Part shown: positions 18,191-26,531 of the stretch, one piece after another | Position numbering within the stretch: the first letter of the stretch is position 1 | Layout of the letters: each line of letters opens with the position of its first letter | Source of the DNA: Rufibacter latericius | Lineage (GTDB): Bacteria; Bacteroidota; Bacteroidia; Cytophagales; Hymenobacteraceae | Reading direction: 5' to 3' | NCBI RefSeq assembly: GCF_003721515.1 | Contig: NZ_RJJD01000023.1 | Span: forward strand, 117,735-181,734 | DNA length: 64,000 nt | Position numbers and translations under genes: made by a program | Notes under the pieces: model-generated | Seen by the model: only the letters and a program-made list of their open reading frames with translations | What the model was told of the DNA's origin: nothing | Databases searched by the model: none

Positions 18191-19045
18191 ATGGACCAGC
18201 GCATCATCAACCTGTTTGACGAGTACACCCACGTACCGCTCACCCGCAAAGAGTTCATTACCAGACTGGCCAAACTGACGGGCAGCCTTACCCTGGCTAT
18301 GTCGCTGTTGCCCATGCTGGAGAACAATTACGCCCAGGCGGCCACGGTAGAAGACAAGGACATCCAATCGGAAGATATTACCTATCAAGGGGCCGAGGGC
18401 GTGACCATGAAAGGTTTTCTGGCACAGCCTAAAAAAGGGAAAAAGCTGGGAGCGGTGATGGTAATTCATGAAAACCGGGGACTGAACCCGCACATCCGGG
18501 ACGTAGCCATGCGAGTGGCGCAGGCGGGATATCTGGCTTTGGCACCTGATGCCCTATCGCCGCACGGCGGAACACCTGCCAACGAAGACGAGGCCCGTGC
18601 CTTGTTCTCCAAACTGGATGCCCCACAGAACCTGACCAACTTCCTGAAAGGCTTGGACTACCTGCAACACCATAAAAACAGCAACGGCAAAACCGGGGCG
18701 GTAGGCTTCTGCTGGGGCGGAGCGCTGGTGGGTCAACTGGCAGTCCATTCCCCTGATCTGGATGCTGCCGTGGCCTACTATGGCCGCCAACCCGAAGCTG
18801 CCGATGTGCCCAAAATAAAAGCCGAAATGCTGCTTCACTACGGCGGACTGGACGAACGGGTAAACGCTGGAATCCCGGCGTTTGAGCAGGCCCTGAAAGC
18901 GGCCAACGTGAAATACCAACTGTACGTCTATGAAGGAGCCAACCACGCCTTCAACAACAATACTTCACCCGCCAGGTACCACAAGGCCGCAGCCAAACTA
19001 GCCTGGGACCGCACCCTGGAACTGTTTTCAAGAAAGCTGAAGTAA
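18191..19045 (+). CDS. Dienelactone hydrolase family protein
   Basis: A 284-residue alpha/beta hydrolase of the dienelactone hydrolase family. The triad is visible: nucleophile C174 in GFCWGGA, D221 in GGLDERVN and H252 in GANHAFNN, with the auxiliary Glu (E94 in IHENRGL) typical of this family. Residues 17-50 (LTRKEFITRLAKLTGSLTLA...) resemble a secretion or Tat-like leader with a single arginine pair replaced by RK, so periplasmic location is possible. The open frame reaches further upstream through the previous terminator; I take the ATG at 18191 because the hydrolase-specific leader begins there. The substrate is unknown. Confidence 0.88.
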   Translation: MDQRIINLFDEYTHVPLTRKEFITRLAKLTGSLTLAMSLLPMLENNYAQAATVEDKDIQSEDITYQGAEGVTMKGFLAQPKKGKKLGAVMVIHENRGLNPHIRDVAMRVAQAGYLALAPDALSPHGGTPANEDEARALFSKLDAPQNLTNFLKGLDYLQHHKNSNGKTGAVGFCWGGALVGQLAVHSPDLDAAVAYYGRQPEAADVPKIKAEMLLHYGGLDERVNAGIPAFEQALKAANVKYQLYVYEGANHAFNNNTSPARYHKAAAKLAWDRTLELFSRKLK

Positions 19046-19123
19046 ACCAGAAAGGAACATCCTTTTAGTTAGTCCAACAAAGGAACGTGAGACGCAGTAG
19101 ATGGTCTCCCTTTCCCCTGTTGC

Positions 19124-19159
19124 GTTTTAAGCTTGTTTCCTGCAAATGCCCTTTAAAGC
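19124..19159. repeat. 36-bp family repeat copy
   Basis: GTTTTAAGCTTGTTTCC and TGCAAATGCCCTTTAAAGC. It lies 78 nt after the dienelactone hydrolase stop. Confidence 0.65.
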
Positions 19160-19322
19160 AGGAGAATAAAGCAGGAAAACAGTTTTAAGACAGGACAAAA
19201 GAAACAGCTTTCAGCTTCCCTTTCCCAAATCATAGTTAAACCCGATGGTGAGGGAGTGAAGTGCCTTTTACCCAGCCTTCTGCCCAATAATGGTCAAAAG
19301 GTTTATCGGCAGAATTACACTT

Positions 19323-21257
19323 TTATTGTTTGAAATAGACCGTGAAGATTGATCCTTTTCCTTCCTCGCTTTCCACTTCAATGCGGTCACCAGAGTTGTC
19401 CAGGATCTTTTTCACCAGGAACAAGCCCAAACCCGAGCCCTCCACGTGGTCATGGCTGCGCTTGAACATCCCGAAAATTTTGCCCAACTGATTTTCCGGA
19501 ATACCCAGTCCGTTGTCTTCTACCACAATAGCGTGCTCTCCCTTATCAGATAAAAACGTTCTTATGCTGACCTGAGGCGTTTTACTAGGATCTGCGTATT
19601 TAATTGCGTTGGAAATAAGGTTATGCAGGATGCTCCGCAGGTTTTTACGCGAGTAGAACAACTCCTGGAATTGAAAATCCTGCAGGTTGATCTGGGCTCC
19701 GGCGTTTTGGATAAGGGAACGCAGGTTCATTTGCACCTCGGCCACTAACCCAGGAATATGGACCTGCTCTGAGTTCTGTTTTTCAGGTTCAAGCTTGGTA
19801 ATTTCGCCCAGGTCTGAAATCACTTTTCTGAGGGATACCAATGACCCATGCATAAGCGAAAGGATTTGGGAATGCTGCTCAACGGCAGAACCCAGGTCTT
19901 CCTGCAACGCAAAAAGCAAACCCTCCAGATTGCTGATCGGGGATTTAAGGTCGTGCGAGGCGGTATAGACAAAGGTGTCCAGGTCGTTGTTGATACGAAT
20001 CAGTTCCTGGTTTTTCTGGGTCAGTTCCTCGTTACGGCGGCGCTCGGTGAGGTCGCGGGTTACTTTGGCATAGCCCAGCAGGCGGTGGTCTGAGTTGTAC
20101 ACCGGTGATATGACAACGTTGGCCCAAAAGGGAACCCCGTTTTTCCGGATGCGCCAACCTTCGTCCTCAAACCGGCCATTCTCCAGGGCTTTCACCAATT
20201 CAAACTGGGGAAAACCTCTTTCAATGGCTTCGCGGGGGTAAAAGGTGGAGAAATGCTTGCCCAGGATTTCCTTGGCGGTATATCCTTTGATACGTTCGGC
20301 CCCGGCGTTCCAACTGGTGATGTAGCCTTCGGTGTTCAGCATCAGGATGGCGTAGTCTTTTACGCTTTCAATGAGCAGACGGCTTTTCTCCTCGCTTTCC
20401 TTTAACTCCTCGTGGGCCTGGAAGAGTTGCTGTTCCAGCTTTCTTTTCTCGGTAAGGTCACGGGTAATCTTAGAGAAGCCGATGAGCTCTTTTTTATGGT
20501 TGTAGATGGCGGTGATGATCACGTTGGCCCAAAACGCCGATCCGTCTTTCCGGTAGCGCCAACCTTCGTCCTCAAAACGGCCGTCTTCCTTCGCTTTTCT
20601 CAGCTCGTACTCGGGGTATCCCTCTTGAATGGCTTCGCGGCTGTAGAATTTAGCGAAGTATTTGCCAATGATTTCATGGGCCTCGTAGCCTTTGATGTTC
20701 CGGGCACCCTGATTCCAGGTGGCAATGTGCCCAGCGGGATCCAACATGAAAATGGCGTAGTCGGTTACGCCTTCCACCAGCAGCCTGAACCTTTCCTCGC
20801 TTTCCTTCAGTTCTTCGTAGGCTTTGAAGAGATCATCCTCGGCCTTTTTGCGCTCAGAAAGGTCACGGGTAATCTTGGAGAACCCGAGGAGTTCTTTCTG
20901 TTGGTTAAAGATAGCAGTGATGATCACGTTGGCCCAAAAGGCGGTGCCGTCTTTGCGTACGCGCCAGCCTTCGTCCTCAAAACGTCCTACCCGTTTGGCT
21001 TCCCTAAGTTCAAAATCTGGGAAGCCGGTTTCACGGGCTTGGGCGGTGTAAAACGTGGAGAAATGCCGCCCTATGATTTCATTCGCTTCGTATTGTTTGA
21101 TGCGTTTGGCCCCGGCGTTCCAGGTGGCAATATGGCCCGTGGCATCTAGCAGGAAGATGGCGTAGTCCGTTACATTCTCGACCAATAATCTATATCGGTC
21201 ATCGATTTGGGTAATCGAGACCTGAGCTGAAACGACTTCTGAATCCTCTGTATCCAT
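19323..21257 (-). CDS. Cytoplasmic sensor histidine kinase with three tandem PAS domains
   Basis: A 644-residue kinase without membrane helices. Three PAS/PAC units occupy residues about 20-138, 155-272 and 292-408. They share long near-identical stretches such as GRFEDEGWRxRKxG, FWANVxI and ITRDLxER, indicating recent internal duplication. Then come the dimerisation/phospho-acceptor region TASHDLKSPISNLE (H435) and a HATPase with N-box LISNAIKYAD, G1 VVEDNGLGIP and G2 GSGLGLFLVKKI. It should sense an intracellular or diffusible signal; no heme or flavin motif is obvious. No response regulator is adjacent, so it is an orphan. It is divergent from the aldo/keto reductase at 21502. Confidence 0.92.
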   Translation of the reverse strand: MDTEDSEVVSAQVSITQIDDRYRLLVENVTDYAIFLLDATGHIATWNAGAKRIKQYEANEIIGRHFSTFYTAQARETGFPDFELREAKRVGRFEDEGWRVRKDGTAFWANVIITAIFNQQKELLGFSKITRDLSERKKAEDDLFKAYEELKESEERFRLLVEGVTDYAIFMLDPAGHIATWNQGARNIKGYEAHEIIGKYFAKFYSREAIQEGYPEYELRKAKEDGRFEDEGWRYRKDGSAFWANVIITAIYNHKKELIGFSKITRDLTEKRKLEQQLFQAHEELKESEEKSRLLIESVKDYAILMLNTEGYITSWNAGAERIKGYTAKEILGKHFSTFYPREAIERGFPQFELVKALENGRFEDEGWRIRKNGVPFWANVVISPVYNSDHRLLGYAKVTRDLTERRRNEELTQKNQELIRINNDLDTFVYTASHDLKSPISNLEGLLFALQEDLGSAVEQHSQILSLMHGSLVSLRKVISDLGEITKLEPEKQNSEQVHIPGLVAEVQMNLRSLIQNAGAQINLQDFQFQELFYSRKNLRSILHNLISNAIKYADPSKTPQVSIRTFLSDKGEHAIVVEDNGLGIPENQLGKIFGMFKRSHDHVEGSGLGLFLVKKILDNSGDRIEVESEEGKGSIFTVYFKQ

Positions 21258-21501
21258 GTTAATTGCTGAAAACCAATGAAAATTGTGTTTTATGCCGGAG
21301 TTCCAATTTGGAAAGATATCCCAATATCCATTTTCTTGCTATGAAAACGGGCCTATTTATTTATTCTACTATGCTTTTCTTCTTTTAGTTAAACAAAAAA
21401 TAATCCTCTACGAACATCAATGTCTTAGGTTATACCTTAAACAAGGTTTGGCGGATGTCTGCAGATGCCGTATTTTACACCCTGAACCACGACCAAAACC
21501 A

Positions 21502-22491
21502 ATGACGTATACCCCTTCCACCCAGCGTTACGCCTCTATGGAGTACCGGCGCTGCGGTACCAGCGGATTGAAATTGCCCGCCCTTTCTTTAGGGCTTTGG
21601 CATAATTTCGGGCATGTAGACGTGCTGGAGAATTCCCGCCAGATTCTGCGCGATGCCTTTGATGCCGGTGTTACCCATTTTGATTTAGCCAACAACTACG
21701 GACCGCCGCCCGGCTCTGCCGAAGAGAACTTCGGGAAGATCCTGCACGAGGACTTCCGGGGCTACCGCGATGAACTGATCATTTCCTCCAAAGCCGGATA
21801 CAAGATGTGGGAGGGACCGTACGGCGAGTGGGGTTCCCGCAAATACCTTATCTCTAGCCTGGACCAAAGCCTACGGCGCATGAAACTGGACTACGTAGAC
21901 ATTTTCTACAGCCACCGCCCAGACCCAAATACGCCGTTGGAAGAAACCATGGGCGCGCTGGACTCCATCGTTCGTCAGGGCAAGGCGCTTTACGTGGGCA
22001 TCTCTAACTACGAAACCCCGGAGGCTACCCGTGCTATCGAAATCCTGAAGGAATTGGGCACGCCGTGCTTAATCCACCAACCTAAGTACTCCATGTTTGT
22101 GCGTTGGGTAGAAGAAAGCCTGCTGGACTTATTGGAGCAGGAGGGGGTAGGCTGCATTCCGTTTTCGCCGCTGGCGCAGGGGCTGCTTACCAACAAGTAC
22201 CTCAAAGGCATTCCTGAAAATTCCCGCGTGGCCAAGCCCCACGGCTTTTTGCAGGAAGGCGACCTTACGGAAGAGCGGCTGGAGCAAATCAGGTCACTGA
22301 ATACCTTGGCTGAAAGCCGGGGGCAGTCACTGGCGCAGATGGCCTTGGCCTGGCTTTTGAAAGACCCACGGGTGACCTCGGTGCTCATTGGTGCCAGCAC
22401 CCCGGCCCAACTCGCCGATTCGCTCAAGTGCATGCAGAACACCCAATTCAGTCAGGACGAACTCACCCAGATTGAAACCATCTTGAAGTAA
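21502..22491 (+). CDS. Aldo/keto reductase, YghZ/Kv-beta-like (AKR14)
   Basis: A 330-residue reductase similar to E. coli YghZ (L-glyceraldehyde-3-phosphate reductase). Family features: YRRCGTSGLKLPALSLGLWHNFG at the N-terminus, catalytic D61/Y66 in FDLANNYGPPPGSAEENFG, lysine in ISSKAGYKMW and histidine in FYSHRPDP. The YGPPPGSAEE loop is characteristic of this subgroup. It likely detoxifies methylglyoxal or reduces glyceraldehyde 3-phosphate with NADPH. The open frame continues 73 codons upstream into non-protein-like sequence, so I use the ATG at 21502. Confidence 0.9.
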   Translation: MTYTPSTQRYASMEYRRCGTSGLKLPALSLGLWHNFGHVDVLENSRQILRDAFDAGVTHFDLANNYGPPPGSAEENFGKILHEDFRGYRDELIISSKAGYKMWEGPYGEWGSRKYLISSLDQSLRRMKLDYVDIFYSHRPDPNTPLEETMGALDSIVRQGKALYVGISNYETPEATRAIEILKELGTPCLIHQPKYSMFVRWVEESLLDLLEQEGVGCIPFSPLAQGLLTNKYLKGIPENSRVAKPHGFLQEGDLTEERLEQIRSLNTLAESRGQSLAQMALAWLLKDPRVTSVLIGASTPAQLADSLKCMQNTQFSQDELTQIETILK

Positions 22492-22501
22492 GTCATTTGT
22501 C

Positions 22502-22537
22502 GTTTTAGGCCTGTTTTCCTAAATGCAGGCTTAAAGC
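22502..22537. repeat. 36-bp family repeat copy
   Basis: GTTTTAGGCCTGTTTTCC and TAAATGCAGGCTTAAAGC. It lies 10 nt after the aldo/keto reductase stop and just before a separate terminator, so the repeat itself is not the terminator here. Confidence 0.8.
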
Positions 22538-22540
22538 GCT

Positions 22541-22576
22541 AAACCTGTGAGGTTTCTAAAACCTCACAGGTTTTTG
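22541..22576 (+). terminator. Rho-independent terminator of the aldo/keto reductase gene
   Basis: AAACCTGTGAGGTTT pairs with AAACCTCACAGGTTT across a tiny loop and is followed by a T run. Confidence 0.88.
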
Positions 22577-22658
22577 TTTCTTTGGAAGGAAGCCTCAGCC
22601 CGAAGTTCTTTCCCATTGCCTTTGTGTTTTGTCATCCTGTAAACTTCAAACCGTTTCT

Positions 22659-23468
22659 ATGTATTTCCAGAAAAGAAAAGGAAGCTTCCTGCTGCTGTTG
22701 GTGGCTTTCTTCAGTTTTGCTTGTGCCGTTCAGGTGATGGCTGCGCCCAAGCGTGAGTTTTACCAGCTTAAGATTTACCACCTCAAAGACCAATCCCAGG
22801 AAGACCGCCTGGATTCGTTTCTGAAAAATGCCTATCTGCCTGCCCTGCACCGCGCCGGAATTGGCAAAGTAGGAGTCTTCAAACCTGTTGCCGGCCAAGG
22901 CGCCAACGCCGCTGCACCAACTGAAAAACTGGTGTACGTGTTTGTGCCTTTTACCTCTTCCGAGCAGATTTTCAAAGTAGAGGAGGGCTTGGCCAAGGAC
23001 AAGCAGTTAGCCACTACCGGGAAAGATTACCTGGAGGCGACCCATGATAAACCCGTGTACCAGCGCCTGGAAGTGGTGTTAATGCAGGCCTTCACCGGAA
23101 AACCTGTTTTTACCGCTCCAACCCTAAAGTCCCCCACTGCGGAGCGGGTCTATGAACTGCGTAGCTACGAGGCCGCCACCGAAAAGCTGCACGAAAACAA
23201 AATAGCCATGTTCAACAACGGCGAGATGGAGATTTTTCAGCGCCTTGGTTTCAACCCCGTGTTCTACGCACAGGTGAAAGCCGGCAGCAAAATGCCCAAC
23301 CTCATGTACATGACTTCTTTTGAAAACAGGGAATCCCGCGAGGAAAAATGGAAAGCCTTCGGGGCTGATCCGGCCTGGAAAAAGATGAGCGCTGACTCGC
23401 AATACGCCAACAACTTCCTCCACGCCGATATCTACCTTTTGCACCCAACAGCCTACTCAGAAATCTAA
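22659..23468 (+). CDS. NIPSNAP-family secreted protein
   Basis: A 269-residue protein with a signal peptide (LLLLVAFFSFACAVQVMAA) and two ferredoxin-like NIPSNAP domains. The first begins FYQLKIYHLKDQSQEDRLD (residues about 30-140). The second begins ERVYELRSYEAATEKLHENKIAMF (about 160-260) and includes the conserved PNLMYMTSFENRESREEKWKAF. NIPSNAP proteins occur widely in Bacteroidota as periplasmic or lipoprotein-like proteins; their function is unresolved. The ATG at 22659 is chosen because it directly precedes the signal peptide. Confidence 0.85.
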   Translation: MYFQKRKGSFLLLLVAFFSFACAVQVMAAPKREFYQLKIYHLKDQSQEDRLDSFLKNAYLPALHRAGIGKVGVFKPVAGQGANAAAPTEKLVYVFVPFTSSEQIFKVEEGLAKDKQLATTGKDYLEATHDKPVYQRLEVVLMQAFTGKPVFTAPTLKSPTAERVYELRSYEAATEKLHENKIAMFNNGEMEIFQRLGFNPVFYAQVKAGSKMPNLMYMTSFENRESREEKWKAFGADPAWKKMSADSQYANNFLHADIYLLHPTAYSEI

Positions 23469-23496
23469 GGGATTTCCCTTAAACCAAAACCACAGC

Positions 23497-23532
23497 CTTT
23501 TTAGGTTGATTTCTCTAAAACAGGCTTAAAAC
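23497..23532. repeat. 36-bp family repeat copy
   Basis: The left half is decayed (TTTTTAGGTTGATTTCTC); the right half AAAACAGGCTTAAAAC is well kept. A further right-half fragment lies at about 23583-23607. Confidence 0.65.
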
Positions 23533-23572
23533 AGCAAGGCCTTCCTCTTTTCATTAGAGGAAGGCCTTGCTG
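23532..23572. terminator. Bidirectional terminator between NIPSNAP and the lipid operon
   Basis: 17-bp perfect arms CAGCAAGGCCTTCCTCT and AGAGGAAGGCCTTGCTG with a seven-base loop, between two convergent transcription units. Confidence 0.85.
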
Positions 23573-23621
23573 TTTACGGGGCAATTTCTGCAAAACGGCT
23601 CCTAAACGGAGGTTGGTTTAG

Positions 23622-24572
23622 CTATTCAATGGCTTTGATGAAGCGTTGGACCGCTCGGTACGTGGGGCCTTTGCGGGCCATCAGGTAATTAAACAAGGCA
23701 ATGCCCGAGGCGGCGCACAGAATCCCGAACAGCACGTCCAAAATGTAGTGGTGGGAGGTGTACACGGCCGCAAACCAGATGCCCACCATGATGACCCCAG
23801 CTACCAAGGTAGCGGCTTTCAGGCGGTTTTTGAAGGCGTAGAATACCACAATCAGGGGATAGGCGGAGTGCAGCGAAGGCATGGCGGCAAAAACATTGGA
23901 ACCCTTGGCGTACATCCCCCGGAACAGGTTAATCTGGAAAAAGGCATCGAAGCGGAAAAGGCCGGCCATGTTGCCGGGTGTTTTCGGGATGAAATCGAAG
24001 CCGTACAATTGCACGTACCAGGGCGGCGCGGCAGGGTACAGGTAATAGGCCGCAAAACCCAGCAGGTTGACCAGCAGGAAAGTAAGCGAGAAATAGGTGA
24101 ACTGAGTTCGGTTCCGGAAGAATAGAAAGGCGGCGAACCCCATGGGCACGGGCACCCAGCTGAGGTAGAAAATCCCCGAGAGTACATCTAAAACGGTGTG
24201 GTGATGCTGTGCCCAGTATTCATTAGGGGTGAGGCGATCGCCATGGGAAACCACCCCGAAGATGGCCTTCTCTGCTTCGTACAGGTCTTTGATATGGACT
24301 TCGTTGAACCAGTAGTTGGGAAAGGCCTTCATGTAATCATACAAGACCCAGAAGACCATGAAAATAGTGAACCCAAGGGCGAATTTCCGGGTGATAGGCG
24401 ACAGGTAATACAAAGAGGAAAACAGCCCCACCAGCAACAACTGATCGGTCTTGAACCCCACCAGGACATACGAGAGCAGCAGGTAGCCCACCGAAAGGCC
24501 GATGATCCAGAGGGTTGCTTTCAGGGAAACGCTTTTTTCTTTTTGAGGGGCTACCGTGGAAGTAGTACGCAT
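23622..24572 (-). CDS. PAP2-superfamily enzyme, inositol phosphorylceramide synthase-like
   Basis: A 316-residue membrane protein with about six helices and the two PAP2/Aur1 active-site motifs: AAMPSLHSAYP (catalytic His near 235) and YTSHHYILDVL (His near 275 with Asp 279). The overall layout, with a long periplasm-facing loop (NYWFNEVHIKDLYEAE) before the motifs, resembles Aur1/IPC-synthase-like proteins rather than plain phosphatases. In context it probably moves phosphoinositol from phosphatidylinositol to ceramide, the last step of the operon's pathway. The ATG at 24572 follows the preceding stop by one base; a start at 24599 would overlap it. The reaction assignment is inference from context. 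Confidence 0.82.
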   Translation of the reverse strand: MRTTSTVAPQKEKSVSLKATLWIIGLSVGYLLLSYVLVGFKTDQLLLVGLFSSLYYLSPITRKFALGFTIFMVFWVLYDYMKAFPNYWFNEVHIKDLYEAEKAIFGVVSHGDRLTPNEYWAQHHHTVLDVLSGIFYLSWVPVPMGFAAFLFFRNRTQFTYFSLTFLLVNLLGFAAYYLYPAAPPWYVQLYGFDFIPKTPGNMAGLFRFDAFFQINLFRGMYAKGSNVFAAMPSLHSAYPLIVVFYAFKNRLKAATLVAGVIMVGIWFAAVYTSHHYILDVLFGILCAASGIALFNYLMARKGPTYRAVQRFIKAIE

Positions 24573-24573
24573 G

Positions 24574-25194
24574 TTATTTTTTAATGAAATCAGATCCAAA
24601 AACCTTGTCCCACAGGGCAGAGCTTACCCCGTAGCCTTTGGTGGCATCTGAGTAATGGTGCAGCATGTGGTGTTTCTTCAGGTTTTTCCAGAATTCGCTC
24701 TTGAAATTGAAATGGTGCAGGGCATAGTGCGAGATATCATACACCAGGTACCCGGTCAGGAAAGCGGCAAAGAAGGCGTGGAGCGACCCTCCGTTCAGGA
24801 ACAACCCGAAGAACAGGTACAAAACGGTGGCCATGGGAATACTGGCCGACGGCGGCATCACCAGCCGTTTGGCATCGTTGGGGTAGTCATGGTGCACGCC
24901 GTGGAAGATGAAATGCAGCCGCAAAGCCCAGGGCGCTTTGGGCACGAAATGGAACACAAACCGATGCAGCAGGTACTCAGACAAGGTCCAGACCACCAGT
25001 CCCAACGCGTAATACCCGGCAAATGAAAGAGGGGAAAGGTGCTGCCGGAACAGGGCATCCCAGATCAAAAAACAGATCACCGGCACGTAGATGTACAGAG
25101 GTACGGTGAAATGAACCTTGGAGAGCGCTTCCATCCAGTCGGCCTTGAACATTCTGGTTGACTCTGTGGAATTAGAGACATAGTTCTTTTTCAT
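24574..25194 (-). CDS. Fatty acid/sphingolipid hydroxylase (sterol desaturase superfamily)
   Basis: A 206-residue integral membrane di-iron hydroxylase. The histidine clusters are clear: LHRFVFH, HFIFHGVHHDYP, HYALHH and HHMLHHYS, the layout of Scs7/FA2H sphingolipid fatty acid 2-hydroxylases. Four membrane helices separate them. Its place inside a ceramide/inositol-lipid operon suggests hydroxylation of the ceramide acyl chain or long-chain base. One base separates it from the next gene; 10 nt separate it from the preceding one. Confidence 0.87.
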   Translation of the reverse strand: MKKNYVSNSTESTRMFKADWMEALSKVHFTVPLYIYVPVICFLIWDALFRQHLSPLSFAGYYALGLVVWTLSEYLLHRFVFHFVPKAPWALRLHFIFHGVHHDYPNDAKRLVMPPSASIPMATVLYLFFGLFLNGGSLHAFFAAFLTGYLVYDISHYALHHFNFKSEFWKNLKKHHMLHHYSDATKGYGVSSALWDKVFGSDFIKK

Positions 25195-25204
25195 AAAAGA
25201 GAAT

Positions 25205-25768
25205 TTATGGTTTGAACCGTTCTACAATTTCTTTTCCGGTGGCGGCTTCCCGCCCTTTTAACTCAGCATAGACTACGTTGGGTACCCAGAAGGAGCCGCC
25301 TTCAATCCGCACAAAAATGCGGTCCAGCTGGGCCTGTTTCTTGTTAATGGTGGCGTACACATGGAACCTGCCATCGGGGCCTTTCTGGAGGTAAAACGCG
25401 CGCTTGGAATAAGATACAAACTTGAGTTCGTACTTCTCGTCATTTATCTTTTTTACGTTCAGGCCGTAGGCAAATTTCCGTTGAATGAAGTTAAGGTCCT
25501 GCTTCTTTCCGCCGTCAGCGTACCTGATCCAGTAGATCTTTACCGGCTCATCCTCGTTGGGCACGCCTTTGCTGTTCAGGTTCCATTCGTACACAATGGT
25601 GTTGGTGTTGGGGTCGCGTTGCACGAAAAACAGCATGTTGGAGATGCCTTTAGGCGTGGGCAGTTCCTGGCCAGTACTGGTTTTTACCGTTTCCTGCGAA
25701 AAGACCGGTAAAACGCCACCGAACCCCAGCAGCAACATCGCCAAAAAGGAAAAAAGAAATCTGTTCAT
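25205..25768 (-). CDS. DUF4833 family secreted protein
   Basis: A 187-residue protein with signal peptide MNRFLFSFLAMLLLGFGGVLPVFS. The mature part (SNMLFFVQRDPNTNTIVYEWNLN, EPVKIYWIRYADGGKKQDLN, FAYGL) matches DUF4833, a beta-rich periplasmic family. It sits between the phosphotransferase and the hydroxylase, and similar proteins accompany inositol-lipid genes in other Bacteroidota, so a role in lipid maturation or transport across the periplasm is plausible. No catalytic motif is visible; function unknown. Confidence 0.78.
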   Translation of the reverse strand: MNRFLFSFLAMLLLGFGGVLPVFSQETVKTSTGQELPTPKGISNMLFFVQRDPNTNTIVYEWNLNSKGVPNEDEPVKIYWIRYADGGKKQDLNFIQRKFAYGLNVKKINDEKYELKFVSYSKRAFYLQKGPDGRFHVYATINKKQAQLDRIFVRIEGGSFWVPNVVYAELKGREAATGKEIVERFKP

Positions 25769-25780
25769 AGTCTAATAGGT

Positions 25781-26515
25781 CTACCTCCTTAACACTTTTT
25801 CCTTTTGTTCCAGTGCCTTTTTCGCTTCCAATAACCGGTTAAAAGCCGTGATATTGGTCAATACCGCCAACACCGCCAGCGGAAACGTGAACACAGACAT
25901 GGTCTCAAACACCTGAATACGGGTTCCAGGGATCAATACTTTGTAATCGCCGCCAATCCAGGTTGCCAGCAGGCCGCACGCCATAGAAGACAAACCGATG
26001 AGCACCACCCGCTCGGGGCGCTGCATCAGGCCGCCTTTGCATTCTACGCCCAATCCCTCGGCGCGGGCCCGGGTGTAGCTCACCATCATGGACCCGATCA
26101 TAGCAATGAAGGCCAGAAGCGAGCTCAGGAAATAATGGTGCGCCACCAGGTAAAAACAGATGCCCAGGAACATGATCAGTTCAGAGTATCTGTCTACCAC
26201 GGAGTCAAACAATGCGCCGTAGGAGGAGCTCATCTTCCCGATGCGGGCCACCTGGCCGTCCAGCATGTCAAACAACCCCGCGAACAGAATCAGGAAACCG
26301 GCCCAACCCACATAACTGAGATCGCCACGGTTGCCTTGCTCGCCGCCCAGGATGAAGATAACCGCTACGCCTACATTCAGCAAGAATCCGGTGACCGTGA
26401 CGGTGTTAGGGGTGAACCCCAAGGAGATGATAAACTTAACAAACGGCTTGATAATCTTGTAGATGCCTTGCTGTAAGGCCTCTCTTGCGGTGTTTTTACG
26501 CAGGGTACTCTCCAT
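25781..26515 (-). CDS. CDP-alcohol phosphatidyltransferase (phosphatidylinositol-phosphate synthase-like)
   Basis: A 244-residue membrane enzyme with the full family signature DG-x2-AR-x8-G-x3-D-x3-D at MLDGQVARIGKMSSSYGALFDSVVDR, followed by four or five helices. It displaces CMP from CDP-diacylglycerol with an alcohol. Because the operon encodes inositol-3-phosphate synthase, the acceptor is most likely inositol phosphate, giving phosphatidylinositol phosphate, which the PgpA-like enzyme would dephosphorylate. Phosphatidylglycerophosphate synthase is the main alternative on sequence alone. Confidence 0.85.
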   Translation of the reverse strand: MESTLRKNTAREALQQGIYKIIKPFVKFIISLGFTPNTVTVTGFLLNVGVAVIFILGGEQGNRGDLSYVGWAGFLILFAGLFDMLDGQVARIGKMSSSYGALFDSVVDRYSELIMFLGICFYLVAHHYFLSSLLAFIAMIGSMMVSYTRARAEGLGVECKGGLMQRPERVVLIGLSSMACGLLATWIGGDYKVLIPGTRIQVFETMSVFTFPLAVLAVLTNITAFNRLLEAKKALEQKEKVLRR

Positions 26516-26531
26516 GCTTTGGGCTTACTTT

